From JADJDM01 sp044352985 (lineage in GTDB: Bacteria > Bacteroidota > Bacteroidia > B-17B0 > Aurantibacillaceae), in the NCBI GenBank assembly GCA_044352985.1, contig JBILCU010000002.1:62001-126000 (forward strand): a DNA stretch of 64,000 nucleotides. The letters are read 5' to 3'. The translations under genes were made by a program, and so were the position numbers. The first letter of the stretch is position 1. The number at the start of each line of letters is the position of its first letter. Below are positions 1 through 10,300 of the stretch, piece after piece. Below the pieces are notes generated by a model. That model made no database searches, was not told the origin of the DNA, and saw only the letters and a program-made list of their open reading frames with translations.

Positions 1-912
1 TCCAATCTTTTTCCCTAAATCCTGTGTAGCTAAAAACGGACAAGAATACCAATTTGCCAAGTCAATAATATTAATAATACCAGATTTACCATTTTCTACA
101 AAATATCGCGTGTCGGTAACTTCCGAAATTAAAATTTTCATCCATGGTGGGGTTTCATATATACCATCTGCCTTGCTATACGCTTGAGAAAGTAATTCAG
201 TCATACCATACTCAGAATAAATTGTACTAACTCCAAACGCATTCTTCAATATTTCATGTAATTCCTGTTTCACCATTTCCTTTCTTTTTCCCTTCATTCC
301 TCCTGTTTCCATTACAAAAAAATCATCATTTAGTGTTATGTTTTTTTCAGCTAAATCAAGCAAAGCATAACTAACTCCTAACAAAATTGTTTTTTGATTT
401 TGTTTTTTTAAACAATCAATCGCTTTAATTAAATCATCAATTTCGTGAATATAAAAAGAACTTAAATTATGCTTTGATTTTTTAATTAAATCGTCAACCA
501 TAAAAACTAGCGATGAACCCTCTCGTTCCAAATAAGAAGGAAGTAGCGCCAAAACGCAATAATCCTCTATGTTTCCGAAAAAAAACTGAAATGCCTTTAA
601 ATAGCTTTCAATATATATTTTCAAATCGAAAACATAATGTTTTGAGGTTTGGGTTCCTGTTGTTCCACTACTTGTAAATAGTTGATGATGAGAAGATTTT
701 GTGCTTATTCGATGGGATTTAAAAAATTGAATAGGCAAAAAAGGAATTTGGTTTAAAGATGTAATATCTTCGGGATTTAATTTCAGATAATTTACGAATT
801 CCTTATAAACATTATTGTATTTAAATTGATAGTTAAATGCTTTTAAAGCATACTGTTCAAATAATTCATTATCGTTTTTTAAATAAAATATATCGGAATT
901 AAATTCATTCAC
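1..912 (-). CDS. LuxE-like acyl-protein synthetase (C-terminus cut off)
   Basis: The reading frame starts at a GTG at 910-912 and runs off the left edge, so about 304 residues are visible. The ATG at 906-908 is in another frame and stops after nine codons. Residues 80-86 read TSSGTTG, followed by a Thr/Gln-rich turn and KHYV, which is the adenylate-forming signature of the LuxE/acyl-protein synthetase family. Later stretches ETGGMKGKR and YSEYGMTELLSQ fit the same fold. LuxE proteins activate a fatty acid with ATP and hold it as an acyl enzyme. Bacteroidota carry relatives without luciferase genes, so the likely role is acyl activation or transfer, and the substrate is unknown. It is divergent from proC. 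Confidence 0.8.
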   Translation of the reverse strand, partial: MNEFNSDIFYLKNDNELFEQYALKAFNYQFKYNNVYKEFVNYLKLNPEDITSLNQIPFLPIQFFKSHRISTKSSHHQLFTSSGTTGTQTSKHYVFDLKIYIESYLKAFQFFFGNIEDYCVLALLPSYLEREGSSLVFMVDDLIKKSKHNLSSFYIHEIDDLIKAIDCLKKQNQKTILLGVSYALLDLAEKNITLNDDFFVMETGGMKGKRKEMVKQELHEILKNAFGVSTIYSEYGMTELLSQAYSKADGIYETPPWMKILISEVTDTRYFVENGKSGIINIIDLANWYSCPFLATQDLGKKIG

Positions 913-1034
913 AAAACAAAGTTATTTAAATAAAATAAATGGATTAAACTCTATTTTATTTTTATAATCACACATATAAATTTCGCTCATTTACTTCACA
1001 TTTATTAATTTCATGCTCTTTTAATAGAATTAAT

Positions 1035-1853
1035 ATGAATTTGTGTATTGTTGGATGTGGAAATATGGGGCTAATTTATGCTCAATTTTTACTGGAAGGT
1101 AAATGGGTGGAAAAAGAAAATCTTCTACTCATTGAAAAAAACGAAGATCGGAGGAATGAGTTACGATTAAAAAACATTGGAATTGTAGAAACACCCGGCT
1201 GCAAACTTTTGGGTGAATCAGATTTAATTTTATTAGCAGTTAAACCACAGGATTTCTCAGATTTATCATCGCATTTAAAAGGAAAAGTAAAATCAACAGC
1301 TGTAGTAATAAGTATAATGGCAGGTATAACTATAACTCATGTGCAGCAATGCTTAGATCACCAACATGTGGTTAGAGCTATGCCAAATGCCCCTGCATTA
1401 TATGCAAAAGGCATGACGGTATTTTGCATGAGCAAGGGTTTAACTGAAAATCAACAAAAACAAGTTAAAGATTTTATATCGTTAACCGGAAAAATTTTAG
1501 AAACCACCGAAGAAAATTTGTTAGATGCAGTTACCGCTTTAAGCGGAAGTGGGCCGGCTTATTTCTTTTACCTTGCTCAGCAGATGATTGAAGCAGCAAC
1601 AAAATTAGGCATGAATGCTGAAATGGCTGAAACATTGGTAAAACAAACACTAGTTGGAGCTGCTGAAATGCTAGATAAAAGCACGAAAAAAACAGCAGAA
1701 CTCATTAAAACTGTTGCATCAAAAGGTGGAACAACAGAAGCTGCTTTAAATCATTTTAATTCTACTTTTGTTAGCGAAAACATAATTAAAGGTATTGAAA
1801 AAGCTACTTTGCGCTCAAAAGAATTATCAGGTGAAGTTTTAACCAATAACTAA
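1035..1853 (+). CDS. proC: pyrroline-5-carboxylate reductase
   Basis: This 272-residue cytoplasmic enzyme reduces 1-pyrroline-5-carboxylate to proline with NAD(P)H, the last step of proline synthesis. The Rossmann dinucleotide motif GCGNMG lies at residues 7-12. The family signature ALSGSGPAYFFYL lies near residues 167-179, and a conserved KGGTTEAAL segment follows near the C-terminus. Length is normal for ProC. The ATG start puts the nucleotide motif directly at the N-terminus, as in the family. The next gene starts 4 bases after the stop, so the two are probably cotranscribed. No other proline genes are nearby. Confidence 0.95.
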   Translation: MNLCIVGCGNMGLIYAQFLLEGKWVEKENLLLIEKNEDRRNELRLKNIGIVETPGCKLLGESDLILLAVKPQDFSDLSSHLKGKVKSTAVVISIMAGITITHVQQCLDHQHVVRAMPNAPALYAKGMTVFCMSKGLTENQQKQVKDFISLTGKILETTEENLLDAVTALSGSGPAYFFYLAQQMIEAATKLGMNAEMAETLVKQTLVGAAEMLDKSTKKTAELIKTVASKGGTTEAALNHFNSTFVSENIIKGIEKATLRSKELSGEVLTNN

Positions 1854-1857
1854 AAAA

Positions 1858-2862
1858 ATGCAAAAAAACAGCGCTTCTCAGTTTAAAAAAGCAATAGATA
1901 AAGCAAATTCAATAGCTATTATTACGCATTGGAGTCCGGATGGAGATGCAATGGGATCCTCACTTGCACTTTATCATTTTTTAAAACTGATGAAAAAAAA
2001 AGTGAAAGTAATCGTACCAAATGAATACCCTAATTTTTTAAAATGGCTTCCCGGAAATAAAGAAGTACTTAATCACTCCAACGAACGAAAAAAAACAGAA
2101 AACTATATTATAAAATCAGATTTAATTTTTACGCTTGATTTTAATGCGGTGAGCAGAATTGAAGAATTAGGAAAGGTAATTGTAAAAAATCCATGCGTTA
2201 AAATTATGATTGACCATCACCAACAACCAGAAAACTATGCTCAATTATATTATCATGATGTTAATGCATCTTCAACCTGTGAGTTGATTTATGAATTTAT
2301 ATGCCTTTTAAAAGGAAAAAATCTCATCAATACAAAAATAGCTACATGTATTTATACAGGAATCTTAACCGATACCGGTGGATTTCGATTCCCATCAACA
2401 AGCGCTAAAACACATAAAATTGCAGCTGATTTAATAGATAAAGGAATCAATCACTCAGATATTTATAACGCAATTCATGATGATAATACCGAAAACCGAC
2501 TAAAATTACTTGGGTATTGTTTATCTGAAAAAATGCAGGTTTTCCCTGAATTTAAAGCAGCATTAATTTCACTTTCACAAAAAGAACAAGATCAATTTAA
2601 CTTTCAGCGTGGTGATACTGAAGGTATTGTAAATTACCCTTTATCAATAAGAGGCGTCAAACTTTCCGCTTTTTTTGCAGAAAGAGACGGTATAATAAAA
2701 ATATCTTTCCGCAGTAAAGGTAAATTTGATGTAAATATTTTTGCGCGTAAACATTTTAGTGGAGGAGGGCATAAAAATGCAGCAGGTGGAAAATCTAATG
2801 ATAAAATGGAAGAAACTCTTAAAAAGTTTAAAAAATTACTTCCAACTAACATTCCGTTGTAA
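1858..2862 (+). CDS. nrnA: DHH/DHHA1 phosphoesterase, NrnA-type oligoribonuclease/pAp phosphatase
   Basis: The 334-residue protein has the two-domain layout of NrnA. The DHH domain carries HWSPDGDAMGSS (residues 24-35), a DFNAV motif and the name-giving DHH in IDHHQQ near residue 120. The DHHA1 domain ends with GGGHKNAAGG near residue 302. The His and Asp residues are the expected manganese ligands. Relatives degrade oligonucleotides two to five bases long and dephosphorylate 3'-phosphoadenosine 5'-phosphate. They stand in for Orn and CysQ in many bacteria. The gene follows proC by 4 bases. The function is assigned by family, and the substrate preference cannot be read from the sequence. Confidence 0.9.
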   Translation: MQKNSASQFKKAIDKANSIAIITHWSPDGDAMGSSLALYHFLKLMKKKVKVIVPNEYPNFLKWLPGNKEVLNHSNERKKTENYIIKSDLIFTLDFNAVSRIEELGKVIVKNPCVKIMIDHHQQPENYAQLYYHDVNASSTCELIYEFICLLKGKNLINTKIATCIYTGILTDTGGFRFPSTSAKTHKIAADLIDKGINHSDIYNAIHDDNTENRLKLLGYCLSEKMQVFPEFKAALISLSQKEQDQFNFQRGDTEGIVNYPLSIRGVKLSAFFAERDGIIKISFRSKGKFDVNIFARKHFSGGGHKNAAGGKSNDKMEETLKKFKKLLPTNIPL

Positions 2863-2909
2863 CATTTAAATATTTGTTAATTTATATTCCTTTCAATCAT
2901 ACCATTATC

Positions 2910-2917
2910 TATTTTTG
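2910..2917 (+). promoter_or_regulatory. candidate -7 box (TATTTTTG) for the T9SS cargo gene
   Basis: TATTTTTG fits the Bacteroidota -7 consensus TAnnTTTG and lies 22 bases before the ATG at 2940. No TTG is seen at the usual distance upstream, so this is only a half match. Confidence 0.4.
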
Positions 2918-2939
2918 TAAATTAATGCAACTATTTTAA

Positions 2940-4004
2940 ATGCATATTTATTTCAAATTTATTGTAATCCTTTCTTTTATTTATTCAACAATTGTATTTT
3001 CTCAACCTACAGTTGATGCAGGGTTGGATAAAATAGTTTGCCCTAATGTTGCAACTACAATTGGCGGAAACCCCTCAATTACAGGAGGTGTTCCTCCCTA
3101 CACTGTTTTATGGTCTCCTGCAACAGGACTAAATTCTGTTACTGCTCCTAATCCAACTTTAACAACTTCAATTGCCACAACTTACACATTGTATGTGAAA
3201 GATTCCAGGGATTCTGTAGCAATAGATTCTGTGAAAATTGATATTGACGACATCATAAAAATGAATGCCGGCTCTGATAAAGACTTATGCCATGATGCAA
3301 CTAATGGGGTGATATTAGGAAGTGACCTCAACTATATAAATCCTTACACTTTTAATTGGGTTCCTAATATTGGATTAAGTGATACTACTTCAGCTATTGT
3401 AAGTGCATTACCTTCAACAACGACTCAATATACCTTACAAATTACATCCCCAACCTGCGGATCTAAAACAGATATAGTAACGGTTGTAGTTCATAACCTA
3501 ACCATTAGTGCGGGAAATGACACAAGCATGAAAGAAGGAGAAACAATTACTTTACATGCCTTTCCAAAAGACTCTTCCTTATTATATCAATGGTGGTCGG
3601 CAACTAGTTTGGTAAATTACAACAATAGCTTTAACCCTGATGTTTCCCCAAAAATTACTTCTAACTTTATACTTACAATTACCGATCAATATGGTTGTAA
3701 ATATGTAGATAATGTTACGATAGAAGTTATTCCTAGTGAAGATTTGGTTTTTTATAATAGTATTACTCCTAATGGTGATGGCGACAACGATGTTTGGTTT
3801 GTTGGTAACCTCGAAAAATATCCAGAAAACAGAGTTCAGATTTTTAACCGATACGGCCAGGAAATTTATAGTGTAGTCAATTACAAAAATAACTGGAATG
3901 GAAAATACCTTGGAAATGATTTACCCTCAGGAACTTACTATTTTATTTTTGACACAAAAAATAACAATAAAATTTTTAAAGGTTACCTAACTATTTTCAG
4001 ATAA
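2940..4004 (+). CDS. secreted protein with C-terminal T9SS type B (CHU_C) sorting domain
   Basis: The 354-residue protein begins with a hydrophobic signal peptide of about 21 residues ending at VFSQ. Two or three PKD-like immunoglobulin repeats follow, recognised by repeating patterns such as VDAGLDKIVCPN, NAGSDKDLC and ISAGNDTSM, each with TYTL-like strands. Residues about 268-354 form a gliding-motility-associated C-terminal domain, with SITPNGDGDNDVW, IFNRYGQEIY, WNGKYLG and LPSGTYYFIF. This type B signal sends proteins through the type IX secretion system to the cell surface. No catalytic domain is present, so an adhesin or structural surface role is likely. Its stop overlaps the start of the next gene (TAATG). 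Confidence 0.9.
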   Translation: MHIYFKFIVILSFIYSTIVFSQPTVDAGLDKIVCPNVATTIGGNPSITGGVPPYTVLWSPATGLNSVTAPNPTLTTSIATTYTLYVKDSRDSVAIDSVKIDIDDIIKMNAGSDKDLCHDATNGVILGSDLNYINPYTFNWVPNIGLSDTTSAIVSALPSTTTQYTLQITSPTCGSKTDIVTVVVHNLTISAGNDTSMKEGETITLHAFPKDSSLLYQWWSATSLVNYNNSFNPDVSPKITSNFILTITDQYGCKYVDNVTIEVIPSEDLVFYNSITPNGDGDNDVWFVGNLEKYPENRVQIFNRYGQEIYSVVNYKNNWNGKYLGNDLPSGTYYFIFDTKNNNKIFKGYLTIFR

Positions 4005-4420
4005 TGACAACATACAAAACTTCTGTTTTCAGAAAAGCGCATTTTAATGCCGCACACCGATTAACAAATCCAAGCTGGTCTAACGAAAAAAACGATGAGG
4101 TTTTTGGATTATGTAATAACCCAAATTTTCATGGGCACAATTATGATTTGATTGTAAAAGTTACAGGAAATATAAAGCCTGAAACAGGATATGTTATTGA
4201 CACAAAGGAATTAAGCTCATTAATCAAATCGGAAATTGAAGAACGATTTGATCATAAAAATTTAAATCTTGATACTATTGAGTTTAAAAACCTCAACCCA
4301 ACAGCCGAAAATATCGCACGTGTCATCTTTGAAATTTTAAGACCAAAAATAGATCAAGAACTAGAATTACAAATCCGACTTTACGAAACTCCACGAAATT
4401 TTGTGGAATATCCTGCGTGA
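4004..4420 (+). CDS. 6-pyruvoyl-tetrahydropterin synthase / QueD family enzyme
   Basis: The 138-residue protein belongs to the T-fold COG0720 family. The zinc ligands are visible as His18 (FNAAHRL) and His43/His45 (NFHGHNYDL), and the catalytic Cys is Cys37. The spacing Cys-x5-His-Gly-His, with the first His 19 residues before the Cys, is that of eukaryotic-type PTPS rather than the Cys-x3-His-Gly-His of classic QueD. It could make 6-pyruvoyl-tetrahydropterin for tetrahydrobiopterin, or 6-carboxy-tetrahydropterin for queuosine. A general family name is used because the sequence does not settle which. The start overlaps the previous stop. Confidence 0.85.
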   Translation: MTTYKTSVFRKAHFNAAHRLTNPSWSNEKNDEVFGLCNNPNFHGHNYDLIVKVTGNIKPETGYVIDTKELSSLIKSEIEERFDHKNLNLDTIEFKNLNPTAENIARVIFEILRPKIDQELELQIRLYETPRNFVEYPA

Positions 4421-4431
4421 TAAATAACACA

Positions 4432-4462
4432 TTGTGTATTTAAGTAGAATTAACTATTTTCG
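4432..4462 (+). promoter_or_regulatory. candidate promoter for maeB-ruvA-sprA
   Basis: A TTG at 4432-4434 is separated by 20 bases from TATTTTCG at 4455-4462, one base off the Bacteroidota -7 consensus TAnnTTTG. The ATG of maeB is 18 bases downstream. Confidence 0.5.
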
Positions 4463-4480
4463 TAAGTTCTATTTAATACT

Positions 4481-6751
4481 ATGACAGACTTTAGAAAAAA
4501 GGACGCACTTGATTATCATTCTCAAGGCAAACCGGGAAAAATTGAGGTTATACCAACCAAACCCTACAGTACTCAGCGCGACTTAACCCTCGCATACTCT
4601 CCTGGAGTTGCAGAACCCTGCTTGGAAATTGCAGAAAATCCGGAAGATGTTTATAAATATACCACTAAAGGAAATTTAGTGGCGGTTATCTCTAACGGAA
4701 CTGCTGTGTTAGGTTTAGGAGATATCGGTCCATTGGCTTCAAAACCAGTAATGGAAGGAAAAGGATTGCTGTTTAAAATATTTGCAGATATTGATGTTTT
4801 TGACATAGAAGTAGATGCCAAAAACATTGATTTATTTGTGCAGACTGTAAAAGCCATTGCACCAACCTTTGGAGGTATTAATTTAGAAGACATCAAAGCT
4901 CCTGAATGCTTCGAAATTGAGCGCAGATTAAAAGAAGAGCTCGATATACCTTTAATGCACGACGACCAACACGGAACAGCCATTATTTCTGCAGCAGGTT
5001 TATTAAACGCTGTTGAAATTTCCGGTAAAAAAATGGAGGAAATCAAAATCGTAATTAATGGTGCGGGAGCATCCGCCATTTCTTGTGCAAAATTATACGT
5101 TGGTGTTGGAGTTAAAAAGGAGAACATTTTAATGTTCGACAGCAAAGGACCAATTACTATTGAACGAACAGATTTAGACGAACAAAAGAAATTCTTTGCA
5201 TCTAGCAGAACGAATGTAAGTAATTTGGATGAAGCGCTTACAGGAGCAGATGTTTTCCTTGGTTTATCAAAAGGAAACATTTTGAAAAAAGAAATGATTC
5301 AGAAAATGGCAAGCGATTGCATTGTATTTGCACTTGCCAATCCGACTCCTGAAATTTCATATGAAGAAGCCATTTCTGCAAGAAAAGATATTATTGTTGC
5401 TACAGGAAGAAGCGATCATCCTAATCAGGTTAACAATGTTCTTGGTTTCCCATTTATTTTCAGAGGTGCTTTAGATGTTCGTGCAACACAAATTAATGAA
5501 GCTATGAAATTGGCTGCAGTTTATGCCATAGCAAGTTTGGCCAAAGAACCTGTTCCTGATTATGTAAATATTGCTTATAATTCAAAAAATTTATCATTCG
5601 GTCCGGAATACATTATCCCAAAACCAATTGACAATCGATTAATTTGGACGGTTTCTCCAGCAGTTGCCAAAGCAGCAATAGAATCTGGCGTAGCCAAAAA
5701 AACAATTACAGATTGGGAGTCCTATAAATTAGAGTTAGAAAACAGACTTGGGAAAGATAATAAATTGGTTCGTTCGCTAACCACGAAAGCTAAATCCAAT
5801 CCAAAACGCGTTGTTTTTGCAGAGGCAGATAATTATAAAATCTTAAAAGCTGCTCAGGTGGCTAAAGACGAAGGAATTGCTAAACCAATTCTTTTAGGAA
5901 ATCGCGAGAAGATTGAAGCTTTAATCGCTGAACACCATTTAGAGTTACAGGATGTTCCAATTATCGACCCTAAAGAAAAAGTTGAGGAAATCAAAAGAGC
6001 GGCATACGGCGAATTAATGTGGAAAAAAAGACAACGTAAAGGAATTACTCTTTTTGACGCCACAAAATTAATGCGCGAAAGAAATTATTATGGTGCAATG
6101 ATGGTGGAAACCGGAGATGCAGATGCAATGATATCTGGCTTAACAAGAAAGTACTCGCAACCTATTACCTCAGCATTACAATGTATTGGCGTACAAGAAG
6201 GAAATTCTAGAGTTGCAGGTTTGTATATACTCATGACCAAAAAAGGCCCTTTCTTTTTAGCAGATTGTACCATGAATGTAGATCCAACGGCTGAAGAATT
6301 AGTAGAAATTACAACCTTAACGGCTAAAACAGTTAAACAATTCAATTTCACACCCCGAATTGCCATGTTATCGTATACTAATTTTGGATCTGCACCTGGC
6401 GATACGCCAAGTAAAGTTGCTAAAGCAGTTAAAATTTTACATAATGACTACCCTGGTTTAATTGTAGATGGTGATTTACAGGCCAACTTTGCTGTAAACA
6501 ATAATTTACTGAAAGAACAATTTCCTTTTTCAACTTTAGTGGATAAAAATGTAAATACACTTATATTCCCTAACCTGGCATCTGGTAATATTTCTTACAA
6601 ATTGATGCAGGAACTTGGAGGAGCAGAGGCAATTGGTCCGGTTTTGATGGGATTAAAAAAACCTGTTCACGTACTTCAATTGGGCAGTTCAGTGCGCGAA
6701 ATCATGAATATGATTACTATTGCAGTTATCGATGCTCAAAACAAACATTAA
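4481..6751 (+). CDS. maeB: NADP-dependent malic enzyme with phosphotransacetylase-like domain
   Basis: This 756-residue protein has the two-part MaeB layout. Residues 1 to about 420 are malic enzyme, with YSPGVAEPC, the HDDQHGTA metal and substrate motif, the INGAGASAISCAKL Rossmann motif and ALANPTPEI. Residues about 430-756 resemble phosphate acetyltransferase and usually act as a regulatory module that senses acetyl-CoA; GDADAMISGLTRKY is typical. The enzyme converts malate to pyruvate with CO2 release and NADP reduction, feeding NADPH and pyruvate pools. It is followed 3 bases later by ruvA and then sprA. A malic enzyme-ruvA-sprA order is, as I recall, also found in Flavobacterium. Confidence 0.95.
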   Translation: MTDFRKKDALDYHSQGKPGKIEVIPTKPYSTQRDLTLAYSPGVAEPCLEIAENPEDVYKYTTKGNLVAVISNGTAVLGLGDIGPLASKPVMEGKGLLFKIFADIDVFDIEVDAKNIDLFVQTVKAIAPTFGGINLEDIKAPECFEIERRLKEELDIPLMHDDQHGTAIISAAGLLNAVEISGKKMEEIKIVINGAGASAISCAKLYVGVGVKKENILMFDSKGPITIERTDLDEQKKFFASSRTNVSNLDEALTGADVFLGLSKGNILKKEMIQKMASDCIVFALANPTPEISYEEAISARKDIIVATGRSDHPNQVNNVLGFPFIFRGALDVRATQINEAMKLAAVYAIASLAKEPVPDYVNIAYNSKNLSFGPEYIIPKPIDNRLIWTVSPAVAKAAIESGVAKKTITDWESYKLELENRLGKDNKLVRSLTTKAKSNPKRVVFAEADNYKILKAAQVAKDEGIAKPILLGNREKIEALIAEHHLELQDVPIIDPKEKVEEIKRAAYGELMWKKRQRKGITLFDATKLMRERNYYGAMMVETGDADAMISGLTRKYSQPITSALQCIGVQEGNSRVAGLYILMTKKGPFFLADCTMNVDPTAEELVEITTLTAKTVKQFNFTPRIAMLSYTNFGSAPGDTPSKVAKAVKILHNDYPGLIVDGDLQANFAVNNNLLKEQFPFSTLVDKNVNTLIFPNLASGNISYKLMQELGGAEAIGPVLMGLKKPVHVLQLGSSVREIMNMITIAVIDAQNKH

Positions 6752-6754
6752 GGT

Positions 6755-7348
6755 ATGATTAGTTTTATTTCAGGAAAAATTGTTGAGAAAAATCCTGCAT
6801 TCGCAACTTTGGAAGTTAACGGAATTGGCTACACTCTAAATATTTCTTTAAACACTTTCTCTAAAATTAATGAATTAACTGAATGCAAGTTACATACCGA
6901 GCAAGTATATGTTAGGGACGATAATCCAAAATGGTATGGTTTTTTTGAAGCTGAGGAAAGAGAACTTTTCAGAAAGTTAATTTCTGTTTCTGGAGTTGGA
7001 GGATCAAGTGCTTTGCTTATGCTTTCATCTCTTTCTCCTATTGAGATAACAGGGGCCGTAAATACAGCAAATGTTACACTTTTAAAAAGCATCAAAGGAA
7101 TTGGTGAAAAAACAGCGCAGCGAATTGTTGTTGACTTAAAAGGAAAACTAGGCAAACATGAAGGAGGAATATCCCAAATTTTAACACCTGTTTACAATAA
7201 AAACAAAGAAGAAGCGTTAATGGCTCTTGTAATGCTAGGATTTAGTAAACAAATGGCAGAAAAAGCTATTGAAAAATCAATTAAACAACTTGGCGTAACA
7301 AGTGATAATGTTGAAAATTTAGTAAAAGCTGCGCTTAAGAATTTATAA
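6755..7348 (+). CDS. ruvA: Holliday junction branch migration protein RuvA
   Basis: The 197-residue protein has the three-domain RuvA plan. There is an N-terminal OB-fold starting MISFISGKIVEKNP, a central pair of helix-hairpin-helix motifs (VSGVGGSSALLML and IKGIGEKTAQRIVVDLKGKL), and a C-terminal three-helix domain (EEALMALVMLGFSKQMAEKAI) that contacts RuvB. RuvA tetramers bind Holliday junctions and load RuvB for branch migration during recombination repair. The gene sits 3 bases after maeB and 1 base before sprA, so transcription with them is likely. RuvB and RuvC are not in this window. Confidence 0.97.
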   Translation: MISFISGKIVEKNPAFATLEVNGIGYTLNISLNTFSKINELTECKLHTEQVYVRDDNPKWYGFFEAEERELFRKLISVSGVGGSSALLMLSSLSPIEITGAVNTANVTLLKSIKGIGEKTAQRIVVDLKGKLGKHEGGISQILTPVYNKNKEEALMALVMLGFSKQMAEKAIEKSIKQLGVTSDNVENLVKAALKNL

Positions 7349-7349
7349 T

Positions 7350-10300
7350 TTGAAACTTGGGTTGAAATATTCTTTGGTGAGTGTTCTTTCACTTTCAATT
7401 CTCTCAATTGTCACCAATTCTAATGCAGACTCCTCAGTTCCTGAATCAAAGTTTCATTCAAGTCAAAACAATACTAATTTAATATTGCCTGTTGATAGTC
7501 CACTAACTGACACAAGCAATTTACATTATCCTATTCACAATAACGGTTATTATGAGCCTGTTTATCAAAGTAATCATCCTTTAGAATTAAATGGTACTGA
7601 AAACATTAAAAACAATACCATTTACGATACAAAAACTAATCAATTTTTATTCGAACAAAAAATAGGCAATCAGAGTTTCCGTCCTACAACTTATATGACA
7701 GATGAGGAATATCAAGATTACCAATTTAAACAACAAGTAAAAAGTTATTTTAAATCGAGAATTAAAGCTGAAGATCCAAACTCGCTTGTAAAACCAAATC
7801 AACTCATTCCTAAACTTACAGTTGGTGGCGAATTATTTGATCGAATTTTTGGTGGAAATACTGTAGATATTCGTCCAAATGGATCTGCTGAATTATCATT
7901 TGGCTTAGTAACCAACAAGAATGGAAACCCTGCTATCCCAGTTCGACAACGAAAAATAACAAATTTTGATTTTAATATGAAGGTTCAATTGAACCTAGTA
8001 GGTAAAATTGGAGAAAAGTTAAAATTAACAACCAATTATAACACTGAAGCTTCGTTTGATTTTGAAAATCAAATGAAAATTGAATACAATGGACTGGAAG
8101 ATGAAATTTTAAAAACAATTGAAGCAGGAAATGTTACTTTACCAACAAACAGTTCGCTCATTAGTGGTAGCCAAAGTTTATTTGGTATTAAAACCAAAAT
8201 GCAATTTGGCAAACTAACAGCAGTTACAGTAGTTGCTCAGGATAGAGGAAAAAAATCTGAAGTTACCTTACAAGGTGGCTCACAAACAACACCTTACATG
8301 ATTTCTGCGGATAATTATGAGGCCAATAGGCATTATTTCCTTTCTCATTACTTCAGAGATAATTATAACAGATGGATGAAAACTATTCCGATGGTAAGTT
8401 CGGATGTTGTTATTACTAAAATAGAAGTTTGGGTTACAAATAGATCTGCACAACAGGATGAGGTTAGAAATATTGCAGGTTTTTCCGATTTAGGTGAGGA
8501 TTCTGTAAAAATCAATCCATTATCTATGTCATCATCTTGTGTTGTTCCGTCTAATAAAGCGGTAGTTGATAGTGCTGGTTTTATACCTAAAAACGGAGCA
8601 AATAGTTTATATCATATTTTAACTAACCCAACTGATGGTATAATTAAAGACCGAAACTTTTCCGACATCACGTTTAAGTTGAAGCAAAATAATCCAACAC
8701 TCAGTAATACATGTAATTACGGAAATCAATTCATGGAACAAGGACGAGATTTTGACGTAGTAAATCGTGCTCGAAAATTAAAAACAACTGAGTATACTTT
8801 GAACAGACGTTTAGGATATATTTCATTAAACCAAGCACTTAATTATGATGAGGTTCTTTGCGTATCATTTCAATATACCTATAACGGACAAACCTACCAA
8901 GTTGGAGAGTTTTCCGATCAATTTCCTACTGGAGACCAACCACTTTATTTAAAATTATTAAAAAGTACAGTTTTAAATACCAGCATTCCTATGTGGGATT
9001 TGATGATGAAAAATGTTTATTCAATTGGCGGATATCAAATCAATTCTCAGGATTTCAGACTAGAAATTTTCAGAAACACTAAAGGAGTTGATTTACCTTA
9101 TATAAGTTTACCTCCTATCGATAATACGCCTCTTCTTCAAGCAATGGGGCTCGATTTAATAAATGTAAATGGAGATAAATTAACTGATGGTTATTTTGAC
9201 TTCGTTGAAGGAACTACCATTTTATCTGCAAACGGAAGGGTTTTTATGCCTAGTATTGAACCATTTGGATCTGATTTAAAAGCAATTATTGGTTCATCTA
9301 CTGCAACAAACGAATATATTTTCCAAGAATTATACGATTCTACTAAAGTTATTGCCCAGCAACAAACCAAAAAATGTGTTTATAAAATCAAAGGGTCATA
9401 CAAATCTTCTAGTAGTTCTGAAATTTCTCTGAATTCAATGAATGTTCCTCAAGGTTCTGTTAAAGTTACTGCTGGTGGAGTTCCTTTAAATGAAAATGTA
9501 GATTATACTGTTGATTATACTTTAGGTAGAGTAAAAATAATCAATGAAAGTATTTTAAATTCTGGACAACCCATTAAGGTTTCATCCGAAAGTAATTCTA
9601 TGTTCAACATCCAACAAAAAAGTTTAATCGGAACTCGATTAGATTATAAAGTGAATAAAGATTTTTCAGTAGGTGGCACATTCATGCGTTTAACAGAAAG
9701 ACCGCTCACCCAAAAAGTTAATTTTGGTGATGAACCTGTTTCCAACATCATGTGGGGTACTGATTTCAGTCACCGCGCTGATGCGCCTTGGTTAACAAGA
9801 TTAGTAGATAAAATTCCACTCATAAATACCAAAGAAAAATCTTCTATACAATCTTCAGGTGAATTTGCACAATTAATTGCTGGGCATTCCAAAGCAATTA
9901 ATACAGATGGAAGTAAAGGTGGAAATTCATACCTCGATGATTTTGAAGGATCTGTATCACAAATCGACTTAAGAAGTTCGGGTGCGTGGAGCTTGGCAAG
10001 TATTCCGCAAGGACAAAATGATTTATTTCCTGAAGCATCATTTGACTCAACTTATTCCGGATTTAACCGAGCTAGAATGTCTTGGTACACAATAGATCAA
10101 TCCGTTTTTTATCTGAGTGGAAGTTTAACTCCCAATAATATTACAAAAAATGTTCAGTCGAATAATTTCATGCGTCCAATTATTGAAACTGAACTTTTCC
10201 CTAATAAACAACCGCCAAATGGTCAACCTGTTTTACTACCTGTTCTAGATTTAGCTTATTATCCTAGCGAACGTGGTCCTTATAATTATGATGTAACACC

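Noticed and set aside
4651..5280. 209-codon antisense frame inside maeB
   Set aside because: It lies wholly within the conserved malic enzyme sequence on the opposite strand and shows no family motif.
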